From Drechslerella dactyloides (taxonomy: Eukaryota > Ascomycota > Orbiliomycetes > Orbiliales > Orbiliaceae): a stretch of DNA of 64,000 nt. Positions 9,051 through 20,450 of this stretch are shown in pieces. Position numbers and translations under genes: made by a program. Numbering within the stretch: position 1 is the first letter of the stretch; the number at the start of each line of letters is the position of its first letter. The notes below the pieces were generated by a model that saw nothing but the letters and a program-made list of their open reading frames with translations, ran no database searches and was not told the origin of the DNA. Where the stretch lies: positions 1,054,001 to 1,118,000 of the forward strand of contig JAGTWJ010000001.1 of NCBI GenBank assembly GCA_020064725.1. The letters run 5' to 3'.

Positions 9051-11837
9051 ATGTCGGGACCAGGCGGCCACGACTACACGGACAAAGCTCTGAGATCCAT
9101 CCAGTATGCGATAGAGCTTGCCCAGCAATACTCCCACGTCGAAATTCGACCCATCACCCTCGCTGTTGCCCTCCTTACCCCCCCTCCAGACGATAGCAAA
9201 CCCGGTGTCACAGATGCCGTCCCTCAAGGCCCATCTCTATTCCGCCAGGCCGTGGAACGTGCCAATGGCGACTTCCAAACCTTCGATCGAGAGCTGAAAA
9301 AGGCTCTCGTTCGAACACCTTCTCAAGACCCCCCACCGGAAAACCCCACTTTCTCTCCGGGCATGTCTAAAGTCATGCGGAAAGCGCACGACCTGCAGAA
9401 GCTGCAAAAGGACAAATTCATCGGCATCGACCATTTGATTATGAGCGTTGTCGAGGACGCGCAGGTTCAGGTTGCTCTGAAAGCTGCCAATGTCCCTCAA
9501 GTCAAGGTGTTGCAGGACGCGATTACTGCCATCCGTGGTGATAGACGGATGGACAGTAAGACCGCAGATGCAGAGTCTGCGAACGAGGCTCTTTCAAAAT
9601 TCACCGTCGATATGACAGCGGAGGCGAGAGACGGCAAGCTCGACCCTGTGATTGGTCGGGAGGAAGAAGTTCGAAGAGTCATCAGAATCCTGTCCCGGCG
9701 AACGAAGAACAACCCGGTTCTGATTGGCGAGCCCGGTGTTGGTAAGACGAGTGTGGCGGAAGGGTTGGCTCAGCGGATTGTCGCGGCCGATGTTCCCGCA
9801 AACCTCGCACAGTGCAAACTTCTGTCGCTCGACGTTGGCGCGTTAGTGGCTGGCAGCAAGTATCGTGGAGAATTCGAGGAGCGGATGAAGTCTGTCCTTA
9901 AAGAAATCGAAGAGAGCAAAGAAATGATTGTCCTCTTCATCGATGAGATCCATCTTCTTATGGGAGCTGGATCCAGTGGCGAAGGCGGCATGGACGCAGC
10001 CAATCTGTTAAAGCCCATGCTGGCCCGTGGCAAGCTACACTGCATCGGCGCAACCACCCTTGCAGAATACAGAAAATACATTGAAAAGGACGCTGCGTTC
10101 GAACGTCGTTTCCAGCAGGTCATCGTCAAAGAACCATCGTTACCGGAGACCATATCGATTCTGAGAGGTCTGAAGGAGCGATATGAAGTCCACCACGGAA
10201 CCACCATTCTCGACTCCGCTCTCGTCACTGCTGCTACCCTGGCGCAGCGATACTTGACTTCACGAAAGCTGCCAGACTCAGCTATTGATCTCATGGACGA
10301 AGCCTGCTCCGCAGTCCGAGTCGCACGTGAATCTCAGCCAGAAGCTCTCGACCACCTTGAGCGGAAGCTTCGCCAGATCGAAATTGAGATCCACGCCTTA
10401 GAACGCGAAAAGGATGCCGCCTCCAAAGAACGTCTCGAAATCGCGCGCAAGGAAGCAGCCAACGTCCAAGAAGAGCTGCGTCCCATCCGCGAGAAATATG
10501 AGTCCGAAATGCGCCGAAGCAACGAGCTTCAAGACCTCAAGAAACGCCTCGAGGAAAAACGCCACCGAAGGGAGGCCTTGGAGCGTGATAGGCGGTTCGG
10601 GGACGTCTACGACCTCGACAAGCACGTCATTCCTGAACTTGAGGAACGGATCAATTTCCTTGAGCGCCAAAAGGTTCAAGCGGAAGTCGACCAACTCACC
10701 AATCCGTCTACCGGTGACGATTCGCCACTCGTCACGGACGTCGTCGGACCCGATCAAATCAATGAAATCGTCGCAAAATGGACCGGCATTCCCGTCACAC
10801 GCCTGAAGACCACGGAGAAAGAGAAGCTGCTCAATATGGAGAAATACCTTTCCAAAGCCGTCGTTGGCCAGAAGGAAGCGGTCAAAGTTGTCTCGAACGC
10901 TATCCGGCTGTCGCGATCTGGATTAAACAACCCCAACCAGCCGATCGCCAGCTTCCTCTTCTGCGGTCCCTCGGGTACCGGTAAAACATTGCTCGCCAAA
11001 TCCCTCGCCGAGTTCCTCTTCGACGATCCCAAGTCCATGATACGCTTCGATATGTCTGAATACATGGAGAAACACTCTGTCGCTCGGCTGATTGGCGCAC
11101 CGCCTGGCTACATTGGCCACGACTCCGGCGGCCAGCTCACCGAAGCTCTTCGTCGGAAGCCCTTCTCAATCCTGCTTTTCGACGAAGTCGAGAAAGCTGC
11201 AAAGGAAGTCCTAACCGTTCTCCTCCAGCTTCTCGACGAAGGCAGAATCACAGACTCTCAAGGTCGGATCGTTGATGGTAAAAACACCGTCATCATCCTA
11301 ACCTCCAATCTTGGTGCCGAATACCTCACCTCCCGTCGGTCAGGCGGTGGTAAGATCGACAACGAGACCCGAGAGCTGGTCATGGACGCCATTCGCCGAC
11401 ACTTCCTGCCCGAATTCATCAACCGTCTCAACTCCATCGTCATCTTCAACCAGCTCGACCGCCACGGCATCCGCAAAATCGTGGATCTCAGACTCGCAGA
11501 AGTGCAGAAGAGGCTGGCTGACAACGGCAAGAACATCCGGATCGTGGTCAACGATAGAGCGAAAGACCACCTGGCGCAAGCTGGGTTCTCGCAGGCCTAT
11601 GGTGCCAGAGTCATGCAGCGGGTAATCGAGAAGGAGGTGCTCAACCCGCTTGCGGTTCTGATCCTCAAGGGCGCGGTCAGAGACGGTGAGGACGCACATG
11701 TGGTGTTGTCGACGGAAGGAAATCGAGAGAAGATCATCGTGGTGCCGAATCACGATAGTGATGGCGATGAGGATGTCGAGATGGAACTGAGCGACTTAGA
11801 TGACGACAAGATGGAGGATGATGGCCTATACGACTGA
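9051..11837 (+). CDS. HSP104: Hsp104/ClpB-type AAA+ disaggregase
   Basis: A single-exon frame of 928 residues, close to yeast Hsp104 (908). Domains in order: Clp N-domain (about 1-165); first AAA+ module with Walker A GEPGVGKT at 226-233 and Walker B VLFIDEIH; coiled-coil middle domain rich in Arg/Glu (about 420-560); second AAA+ module with Walker A GPSGTGKT at 639-646 and pore sequence GYIGHDSGG; then an acidic tail rich in Asp/Glu. The protein forms hexamers that thread aggregated proteins through a pore using ATP, with Hsp70/Hsp40, in cytosol and nucleus. The start is the first ATG of the frame in context CCAAAATG. Absence of introns suits a stress-induced gene. A neighbouring CRE palindrome may contribute to regulation. 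Confidence 0.98.
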   Translation: MSGPGGHDYTDKALRSIQYAIELAQQYSHVEIRPITLAVALLTPPPDDSKPGVTDAVPQGPSLFRQAVERANGDFQTFDRELKKALVRTPSQDPPPENPTFSPGMSKVMRKAHDLQKLQKDKFIGIDHLIMSVVEDAQVQVALKAANVPQVKVLQDAITAIRGDRRMDSKTADAESANEALSKFTVDMTAEARDGKLDPVIGREEEVRRVIRILSRRTKNNPVLIGEPGVGKTSVAEGLAQRIVAADVPANLAQCKLLSLDVGALVAGSKYRGEFEERMKSVLKEIEESKEMIVLFIDEIHLLMGAGSSGEGGMDAANLLKPMLARGKLHCIGATTLAEYRKYIEKDAAFERRFQQVIVKEPSLPETISILRGLKERYEVHHGTTILDSALVTAATLAQRYLTSRKLPDSAIDLMDEACSAVRVARESQPEALDHLERKLRQIEIEIHALEREKDAASKERLEIARKEAANVQEELRPIREKYESEMRRSNELQDLKKRLEEKRHRREALERDRRFGDVYDLDKHVIPELEERINFLERQKVQAEVDQLTNPSTGDDSPLVTDVVGPDQINEIVAKWTGIPVTRLKTTEKEKLLNMEKYLSKAVVGQKEAVKVVSNAIRLSRSGLNNPNQPIASFLFCGPSGTGKTLLAKSLAEFLFDDPKSMIRFDMSEYMEKHSVARLIGAPPGYIGHDSGGQLTEALRRKPFSILLFDEVEKAAKEVLTVLLQLLDEGRITDSQGRIVDGKNTVIILTSNLGAEYLTSRRSGGGKIDNETRELVMDAIRRHFLPEFINRLNSIVIFNQLDRHGIRKIVDLRLAEVQKRLADNGKNIRIVVNDRAKDHLAQAGFSQAYGARVMQRVIEKEVLNPLAVLILKGAVRDGEDAHVVLSTEGNREKIIVVPNHDSDGDEDVEMELSDLDDDKMEDDGLYD

Positions 11838-13136
11838 GCAAGCAAGCTGTCACTGCGGAAGACGAAGCTGTGTTCGATTATTATAATGATATAATACGAG
11901 AAATGTGTTGGATGTTCCGATTTATTTACTTTTTGCTTTTGAAGCTTTCGCAATTCTGTTCTTGTGGATAGAAAATCCAGGGGACGAGTTTTTCATTTTA
12001 CAGTAGCCTTCAGGCTCTTCATGTATGTATTTCAGCGATTGGTTTGCTTGTTCATGATAGCACTTGGTTATACATAAAGAGCTGGAGGTTTGAAGACACG
12101 CTTCTGTATCTACAATTTCAAGGATAAGATGATTATCATCTAAACACGTCTACGGTCAAGCTATGGCCATTCTTGTAAAAACCAAACGGTAGTCAAACCA
12201 TCGATCGTTACTAATAATTATAAACGACTAGAGCAATCTTAGTTAACCATCGCGGCACATCTGTAAAGTGAGTATGTACAAGACAGTGGCCACCCGGTCA
12301 CGACTCGGCGTGACAATTACCAACGTTATAACAGTCAGATGCAGCACCACAAACGGTAATCAAGTCCCCGTCGGTAGCCCCACAAACTCTCAGCTGTAAC
12401 ACAAGTACCTTCCTCTACAACCCACAGCGGCGAGGTACCAGACCACGAAACTATAATTAGCCATCAGCCCCAAAAGTACCTTTCTTCCAGCCGCGTCGTG
12501 CAGCTCGCGACCTGCAGCTGCCGGTCGACAAACTTGTCGCTTACATGCATAGCCATCCTGGACCGACTCCCGCGAGCATGGGGCTCGACATCAGCCCATC
12601 CCAGCCGCGAATTGATTTTTTTCCGCCTTCCGGTCAATTGAACTACTAATCGCAATTTTCGCCCACGTACTAACTTTTGTAGCTTAGATGAGTGTCTGAC
12701 CGATGTCGTTTGTTCATGATTTTGATTTTTGCTATATCCAAATGAAAGGAGCGCTATGTATGGATATAGAAATGATGGAGAAAAAATGAAGCCGGAAAGC
12801 TGAGCGCCGTGACAAGGAAATGAAATACACACAACAATGCAGACACAGAACAACCATGCTCAGATAAATGGAAAATTTGGAAACCGACTCTTGAAGAACG
12901 TTAAACCCCCAGAACGTGGTAGCTAAGGAAAATAGCGAAGAAGAAAAGGGTAGAGAGGAAGGGACGGAAATCTGAGATAACCCCATGAGATAGATAAGTA
13001 GATAGATGTCCTCTTTGTCTAGGTTAGGTATAAAACTACACGGACGGTCGTGCCATGCTAAGACTACTAAACACTATGCATGCCGTTTCTTTTGGGAAAT
13101 TGCTGAACGCACGAACGGAAGGGAATCGCCAAACGC
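11838..13136. other. Convergent intergenic region
   Basis: About 1.3 kb between the stops of HSP104 and the secreted repeat protein. It should hold both 3' untranslated regions; an AT-rich tract near 11877-11900 is a plausible polyadenylation region for HSP104. No gene seen. Confidence 0.6.
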
Positions 13137-15036
13137 TTAAGCAGACGTGGTGGCAGCAGAGGAGGCGGCAGAGGAGGCGGCAGAGGAGGCGGCAGAGGAG
13201 GCGGCAGAAGAGGCGGCAGAAGAGGCGGCAGAAGGGGGGGCACCGGCTCCCGTGGAGGCAGGTGGGGGTGCTGCACCGCCCGTAAGACCACCGTTGCGGT
13301 TATACGGCTGGAAGACGCTTGGGTCAGCAAAGTTGATGCTTGGGTAGTTGCCCGTTTCCCGCGATGTCACAGGAATGGAAGTGCTGATTGCCGGGGGGAA
13401 GCTCTGCGGCGGGGTCAAAGAGACGATTCCAACGGTGCCCGAGAGCGGTCGGAAATTCTCAGAGGCATTGGCGTCGATGGAAGCGTAGTTAGCACCGTAA
13501 TTGGACGCAACGGTGTAGGTACCCGGGGGACCTGGCGTCGGCTGCGGGCCAGTGTAGGAGACGATTCCAACGGTGCCCGAAAGAGGCCTGAAGTATTGAG
13601 AATCGCTGTAGTTAGGCGGGTAGGAAAGGACGGAGCCGGATGGACGAGGGGCGCCGGGCGTGGTGGATGCCGGCGGGGTAGCTGGAGACGCGCCGCTGCT
13701 TGGTGGTTGCTGCTGGTTGCTGTACGTGCCGCTCGGGGTTGGCCGAGGCTGTCCAGTGCCTGGGCCACCACGGAAGAGATTCGGGTCGTCAAAGTTCATG
13801 CTTGGGTATCCGCCACCGCTTGGCCGCTGGCTCGGGTATGGGCTGTTCGGTGGCTGTTGGCTTGGGTAAGGGCTGTTTGGTGGTGGGGCCTGGCCGCCGC
13901 TGTAGGTTGGCCGGGGTTGCGCGCCAGTGCCGGTACCTTGACCGCCACGGAAGTTGCCCGGATCGTTGTAGTCGATGCTTGGGTATCCACCTCCGCCGCT
14001 TGGTCGTGGCTGTTGACTGGGGTATCCGCTGCTTGGTGGCGGTGCCTGCTGGCCGCCGCTGTAGGTTGGCTGAGGCTGCCCGCCAGTACCTGGACCACCG
14101 CGGAAGAGATTCGGGTCGTCGAAGTTCATGCTTGGGTATCCGCCACCGCGGGAATAGGTGTATCCGCCTCCAACAGACGGGGTAGCAGCTGGGGTGTAGC
14201 CAGCAGAGACAATGGGGATGGATTCACCGCCTCTGAAGGCATTCGGGTCACCGAAGTTAATGGTAGAGTACGATCCGCCGCCGGGTGAGGCAGGTGTAGC
14301 ATTACCGCCACCACCGGGACGAGGAGTGCTCGAGCACTGCTTAGGATACGGGGCGGCATATGGAGGGGAACCACCCGAAGTCGTCCATTGGCCACCAATC
14401 GCAGCGGCCTGTGTCGACCCACCGGCAGAGGCGACTACCTCAGTCCAGACCGTGTAGTAAGTGGCTACATTACCATTGTTGGTGGTCTCTTGTGGCCGCA
14501 CGCCGACGAGGGTCGTGGACGCGCAAGTACGGCATTGGATATCCGAGGCATATCCAACCCAGCCCGTAGTGAGCGGCTGCGAGCACTGTAGAGATAACAC
14601 AGAAATGTTAGAATATGCTCCGTGAAGCTTGAGGAGAGCTGGAATATACACATACGGTGATCGTGGTGGGCATATAAGCGAAGATTGTCGGAGGGCATCC
14701 CGGTGGGCCCTGGTACATGCCGTACTCGGAGTACACCACCGTCCGAGTAGCGTACTCTGTCTCCCACGAAGTCGTCAAACCGGCTTCTGTGCATTGCTGC
14801 TGTGCTGGCGGCGCCTGTGGTGAGGGCGCCTGTGGTGAGTAAGGTGATTGAGGCCCAGGCTGGGAAGGGGATCGAGCCGAGGTATATATTGGTCCTGTGT
14901 TCGTCCATCCAGGTGGGTATACTGTCTGTGTGATTGTGACGGCATCCGGACAAGAGAACACTGTCGTTATGTATGCCGGTATCGCACGGGCAGTGTGCAA
15001 TAGGCCTGCACTGGCCAGTAGAAGCCCAGACTTCAT
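13137..15036 (-). CDS. Secreted Gly/Pro/Ser-rich repeat protein
   Basis: Exons 15036-14656 and 14585-13137 (70 bp intron) give 609 residues. The N terminus MKSGLLLASAGLLHTARA is a typical secretion signal. A cysteine-bearing region follows (about 20-190; motifs VFSCPDAVTITQTVYPPG and GWVGYASDIQCRTC). The rest is low complexity: repeats built on YPSMNFDDPNLFRGGPGTG with Tyr/Pro/Gln linkers, two FRPLSGTVGIVS motifs, and a Ser-Ser-Ala-Ala tail encoded by a 12-bp tandem array. There is no hydrophobic C-terminal GPI signal, so release or non-covalent wall association is more likely than a GPI anchor. I do not recognise an enzymatic domain. A cell-wall or extracellular-matrix role is inferred from composition only. 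Copy number of the repeats probably varies between strains. Confidence 0.85.
13156..13234 (-). repeat. 12-bp tandem repeat encoding Ser-Ala tail
   Basis: About 6.6 copies of GCAGAGGAGGCG (plus-strand reading), the last ones with an A for G change. The period is a multiple of three, so gain or loss of units keeps the frame and changes the length of the Ser-Ser-Ala-Ala tail. Confidence 0.95.
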
Positions 15037-16584
15037 CTTGGGATTATGCTAATGGAGTGCTTGTTCAGCACTCCAAGCTGGAGAAACGAGCGGTAACTTT
15101 TGGTGCTGGCAGCTATATGCAGTCTCCGTCTGTCATCCAAAGAAAGCTTCCTATGGTATCAACGATATAGCAGAACCGAACAATAAACCCCAATGAATCA
15201 ACCCGAAACCCCGGATTTACAAACTGAAAGGAAACTCGTGAAAAAAAAAGAAGAGACGTCAGGAACGGGCGAGGAGGGAGGCACGAAGGTCGTTAAAAGA
15301 GAGGATGGATTGGAAAGGTCTTCGTAAGGTCCGCCTGGGCTGAAGGTTACTATAAGAACGAAAGACCCGTGAGACCAGCGAACAGTAAGGCTGAGAAGGG
15401 TATCAGGGCATGTAAGATGCTTCAGCCCCACCGTCAGGATTGACAGTCAAAAGTAGACGACCTAGTGCATGCAGGTCAGGGTAGCTTCGACCAGCAGCTA
15501 AGAAACGGCCATGGCTCCGAAGGAGGGTAATGCCAGCCTCAGCCTCCATTGTCCTGTGTGAGCTTGAGGCGATCTAGCCTGCCAAGCTCCGCCGACAAAA
15601 GTCCAAATCTCAAATCTTTGTGTGTCGGCGGGGGAGGGCTGTGAAGGATAGAGCTACAAGGTGCTCGCGACGAGCCCGCTAGCTCCCCACTAAGCTCGCA
15701 GCTTGGGCTGCCGAATGCAGCCCTTGCCCGCCAAACATGAGGATTTGATATGGTGGATCTGATTTGTGTTTCCGGTGGATAAGTTTAGAAACTTCGCCCG
15801 CTAAAAGGCCTTCAGCCGCAATACCAGGCATGGGCCCCCAAGGCCGTTCTCTCTTGGCCAACACCAAAATCTTACACGCCGTAAGACTTATCGATACGAC
15901 GACCGATTTGTAGACCTGGTACCAGCGTCGACCTTTCGGCCATTGTTTGGACGGTCGAGCCCGGTTGCCGGACATGCTCGCCTTGGTGGAGTCGCGATGG
16001 CCTCATTCAACATATATTGAGCCATCACGGTCGCGACGAGACTCAATGGCCGTGAGTAAAGCCATCTGCGAAGCCTGATCTTGTTCGGTCGCCGCTTCCC
16101 TGTCGTTCGGCTTCCTCCAACTCTGTAGAAGCTTTGAGGGATCACAGGTGTTCTTAAGATAGCAGTTTTGCCCGCCAAGCTGTAGGCGTCAGCCGCACTG
16201 CCTGCGCCCGAAATGGTTAGTGATGCCCTCAGAATCTCAAATTATGGACCTGGGCAGATGGAGCTGTCCGTCAGACGCAGCCTTGGCTCGCGTTCAGCTT
16301 TGCTTGGTAGCGTCGGCGAAAAATCAGACTATAGTCGATTCCGTTAAGATTTCCAGTTTGGGGTTTGTAGGTGGAAGCCGCTCATCAGGCTCATTTCAAA
16401 GAGATGCCGACCTGGATCTCGCGACATCTGGCGCGACTTTGGGCGCGAATAAAAAACGTGCGCTAAGCAAAATCACACGCGCAACGCCGAAACTCCACAT
16501 TACATGTATCCATGTTTGTATGCTTTGTATTGTAGAACTCTCCAACAGCGCTGAAATAGACTAGACGAGCAAAACCAGGTAATT
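15037..16584. other. Intergenic, no gene seen
   Basis: About 1.55 kb between the start of the secreted protein and the stop of the Sac phosphatase, both on the minus strand. Short overlapping frames (for example 15888-16178 minus) lack any family feature. The left part should contain the promoter of the secreted protein gene. Confidence 0.55.
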
Positions 16585-19500
16585 CTATGCCCAGACCCAT
16601 CGGCGAATAGAGTAGCCAACCTGTTCGAGCAGGCCGGTACTTTTCTTCGCCTCCAGGACACTTACAACGTCCTTCTTTTCTACAAAGGGACAGGCCATTT
16701 GTTCGCTTGTGTCACCATTCTCTTCATTGCCAACCCCGACCGTACCATCCAGGCTCGGGTTAACAGCTTTGCAGGCACGTTCAATCTCATTGCATATGCT
16801 CAGGACCAACGTCTCCTCCTCCGACTCTGCAGCTTTGCGGATCGGACTTGGGAGTCGGCTCGACGCTCTGATGGTCGCATCTGCTGAGATGGCCTTAAAC
16901 GCAAGCAATCGGTCACTAAAACCGTCGGCTGGTGGAGAAGGTTCTGGATCACTCGCCGAGGTTTTTGAATCTGTGGGTTGCTTTGTGTCACCCTGTTTGT
17001 CACCCTGATCCTCAATTTCCGGTGGTGGTACTGCTGCCTCAGCTGCTATATCGGCACTTTCCCGCGATACATTGGCAGTGAGAGACCTGGTGTTGATGCG
17101 GAGTATGTCATCCTTGCCAGTTCCGTACTTGATAATCAGCCCAACGTTTTGCTTTTCATCCACCTGGGCTGATGTTAATGTTGACGTGATGTAAGCACCT
17201 ATTAATCCACATTATCAGACATGGTTAGTTGAATGTATACGACCATATATATCCGAATCGGTTGGTATAAGCTTACCATATTGTAATCCTTTGATATTCT
17301 CCAGCGCAATCCGCTCAAATGCAGAGACTTTGTCCATAGCAAAATCGAATTTGCAAAAATAGAGTGCGGCATCGGTCAAGAGAAGAACTACTTCCTTGAA
17401 TGGAAGTGTTCGCCTAGCACAACTCGTCAGTAAAATGCAACCCGTTTCCTTCTTAGTCCTACAGCTGCGACCTACAATGTGTTCTCCTCGTTTGGAGTGA
17501 GCAAAGTCCAACCACCAATCATTTCTTCGTTGCTGTCCGCGATCACCAAGCGGGAACTTGTTTCGACTACGGGATGGGCTCAGCATACGCGCAACTAAGC
17601 GACTCGGATGGATTTCCAACACTTACTCGCGTTCTGTCTCACTTTAGATATGCTGACCGCGGGGTCGCCACTCATCATCTTAGCCTCAAACTCGACAAAC
17701 ACTTGCGCCGAGACATTTCCCAGGAGGTAATCAATGACAGCCTGCGTAAAAAAATCCCCGATGATATTGTTCCAGCTGCATTGTAAACAGATCAGTAATG
17801 AGGGCTTCTCAGCTCGAAGTAACGGTGACCATTCTTACAATCGAGTTAAGGTAAGTCCGAAATCAGCCAGAGCGCCAGAAATGTTCCGTTTCTTTGTACG
17901 AGTAAAGTCGCCTTTCAGAGCTGCTGTAGAAGAGTACTGCTTCGATATGGCGTCGCCGTTATCCGCCCATATCAGATTCATGAAATTCAACGATTTGTCG
18001 AGCTTCGCCGGATCAATGTTCAACTGTGTTAGCTGTATCTCGAGGGCCCTCCTTGCGAAGTTGCTCATCACGACGTTGGTCCGATCGAGGCAGTCCATGC
18101 AATTAGTGCGTATAACCCTAATGAGGCCGTTAGCGTCTGGCAACACCATCTAGGTCGGCTTACGCTTACCCTGTTTGCGCTTTTTCTATCTTTTCATCCT
18201 GCTCCTCTGTCCATCCAAGCTCCTCAACGACATCTCCGACGCGATCTAACAAAAGGCTAACATTCTCAAACTTCATCCCACGGCACTCTGAATGAAAGTC
18301 AAACCACTCGAATCTTATCTTCGGATCTTCCAGCTCCCGAGAGTATTGTTCGTATTTATCACCCACAATTGCTTCTAGACTGTGTCTTTCGACCAGGTTT
18401 ACGACTTGTACCTCGCCATATCTGTCTTTCAGCCTTTTAAAGTGAGACTGGAAAGCAGCTTTGTTCACAATCTCGCTGTGCATTATGATCGGCTTCGGCT
18501 TGAGTGCATATGGCGATTGCTGAAAGAATATCGGAATGCTGCCTCTCATCTGGACAAACGAATACTCAGCATTTTTATCGATGTCGCTGAGGAGTTGTTC
18601 CGTTTCAACGCAGTTGGCGACATTTCCGGACTCGTCAACTCCACGACGCAGGTACCTCAAACCTGCTCTGTTTATACTACGCCTGCTAATGAGCGTGAGG
18701 AGAAAGTTGCGACCGTAGCCATCCTTATTTGGGACTTGAAAATGTTGCTGGGCGACAAAGCCTTGCATAAGTGGGAGCGCAAGGTGGTATTGCCCTGCTT
18801 CAACGAACGGGTCCAGAAGATGTCGATTCCAGAAGTACTGCGAGACGTCAGCCAAATGGCTTATCATCGATTAAGAGCGGGTCATAACTACCTCGCGATC
18901 GACCTTCTTATGCAGAGGCACCTCACTACTGGTATGGGGGCTCTGTTTGGCAATCGACCGTGTGATGTCGTAATCGTACGAGAAGTAGAAGGACCTTGAT
19001 GCCGACAGTAGAATTTTAGTCGTCCGCAATAATTTGGGCGTAAGACTGTTGGCTACCCCTTCAACGACTTCCTCGTCTATCGACTCTGAAGGAGATGCCT
19101 GGCCGTCTGTTGGCGCCTGGATGATAGTATCGTCTCCAGTCACCGTTAGCTCCGCCTGCGCTTCCCGAGCTTGCTCATCCAACGCGGGCGCGACAGCCTT
19201 CTCCACGGCCTCTCCGTTAGAGGAACCGTTTGGAGACCTCATTCTTTTCATTCGGATTTGTTCTCCTCCCAATTCACCCCTCCCACTGAGCCCTTGCAGG
19301 CGGTTCTTATCCACCTGCCAGCCTCTCCTTGAGAACCATCGCTCCGCAAAGCGTCCGTAAAGTCCCTTCTTCCCAATTACGTCTTCCGCGATAGAAGATG
19401 TGGTCCTGTTATGATTTTGTCGCTGTGGTGGATCATCGGAGACTTCATCGTCGCTAGAAAGTATGGAGTCGCCATCAATGTCGTCATCCGAATCTGCATC

Positions 19501-19961
19501 CTCAACAGAAGTACCGTTCGGATTCCGTTTGGCGATTTTTGCTCGCACTCGGGCTATCGCAGCTTCAGCTTCGGATTTCGAGTTCAACGGGATGAGCGCA
19601 ATGTCGGTTATAACGAAGACTTGGCGGCCTTTGATTTCAGCCACAGGCGAGCGTTTGGTGATCGCAATGAGCCATGAACCGGACGGTATAGAAAGAAGAC
19701 CTAGAGGGAACTATTAGCCTATGCAGGGACCCAATAATTGAGATTTGGCTGTCGTGGAGTACCTGCGATTCCAACGGCCTCGAAAGAGTTCCCGGAAGCA
19801 ACCGCTTGTGAGATTGGTGTTTCAGTTGGAGCAGCATTGACGGCTGCCGTCTTATAAGCGATCTTTGTCTGGCCTTGAGAACGAGAGCGAGGGCCGGCCG
19901 GGAGCAACAGTAGACCGTCAATTGCGGCCAGAATCAAAACCTTGCGAACCAGGCCCGGCAT
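16585..19961 (-). CDS. Sac-domain phosphoinositide phosphatase with hSac2-type C terminus
   Basis: Eight exons: 19961-19763, 19700-18892, 18837-18170, 18117-17839, 17775-17627, 17566-17476, 17413-17277 and 17198-16585; 981 residues. All seven introns are GT-AG and 52-78 bp. The Sac domain includes YFSYDYDITRSIA, YFWNRHLLDPFV, GYGRNFLLTLISRRS and the catalytic P-loop RTNCMDCLDRTN, with Cys565 and Arg571 forming CX5R. The block around VLLLTDAALYFCKFDF and NVGLIIKYG matches the domain that follows Sac in animal Sac2/INPP5F and fungal relatives. The enzyme should remove phosphate from membrane inositol lipids, affecting endosomal or Golgi traffic; lipid preference cannot be read from sequence. 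An acidic insertion (about residues 115-145) and a Ser/Glu-rich stretch before residue 230 are probably flexible. The N terminus MPGLVRKVLILAAIDG is the usual start of this fungal family. Confidence 0.93.
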
Positions 19962-20450
19962 GGCGTTGAGTCCGCGAAATTTCGACGGCGAGAGATGATG
20001 TTGAATCTAACAATTCTGGAGAGAAAGTGGGCAAGGTAAGCTCCGACTGTCGAGAAAGACAAGAGAAGAGCGCCCCGCCAGTTATCCAGGCCCGCATCGG
20101 GTGTCCCGGCCGGGCCTTTGCATCAGCGCTATAATATCAGCAGAGCAGGTGACGTGACGTACATTGCAGACGGAATATGCAGATGTCCGATCTTGTGGTT
20201 GGCCGGCTATCGCTGGTGTGAGAATGTCGTCACGCCTACAACACAGTTTGGATTAACGCGATTGAAACTTTTAATTTTCCCGTCGACGTCTTATCTACAA
20301 TCGGATTCGCGAAAAGCGTGTAGTAGTATACTCCAGAGCAGTATTATGACACAAATATTTACACTCATGTTAGTATATACAGAAAGTCGTTGTAGGTATA
20401 TGTACATCCGTCCAGGTGAGAGCTCCGATATGAGCAAAATAACTTGGCTC
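19962..20450. other. Promoter-side spacer of the Sac gene
   Basis: A 489 bp spacer between the start of the Sac phosphatase and the stop of the helicase, both on the minus strand. It should contain the Sac promoter and the helicase 3' end. No gene seen. Confidence 0.55.
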
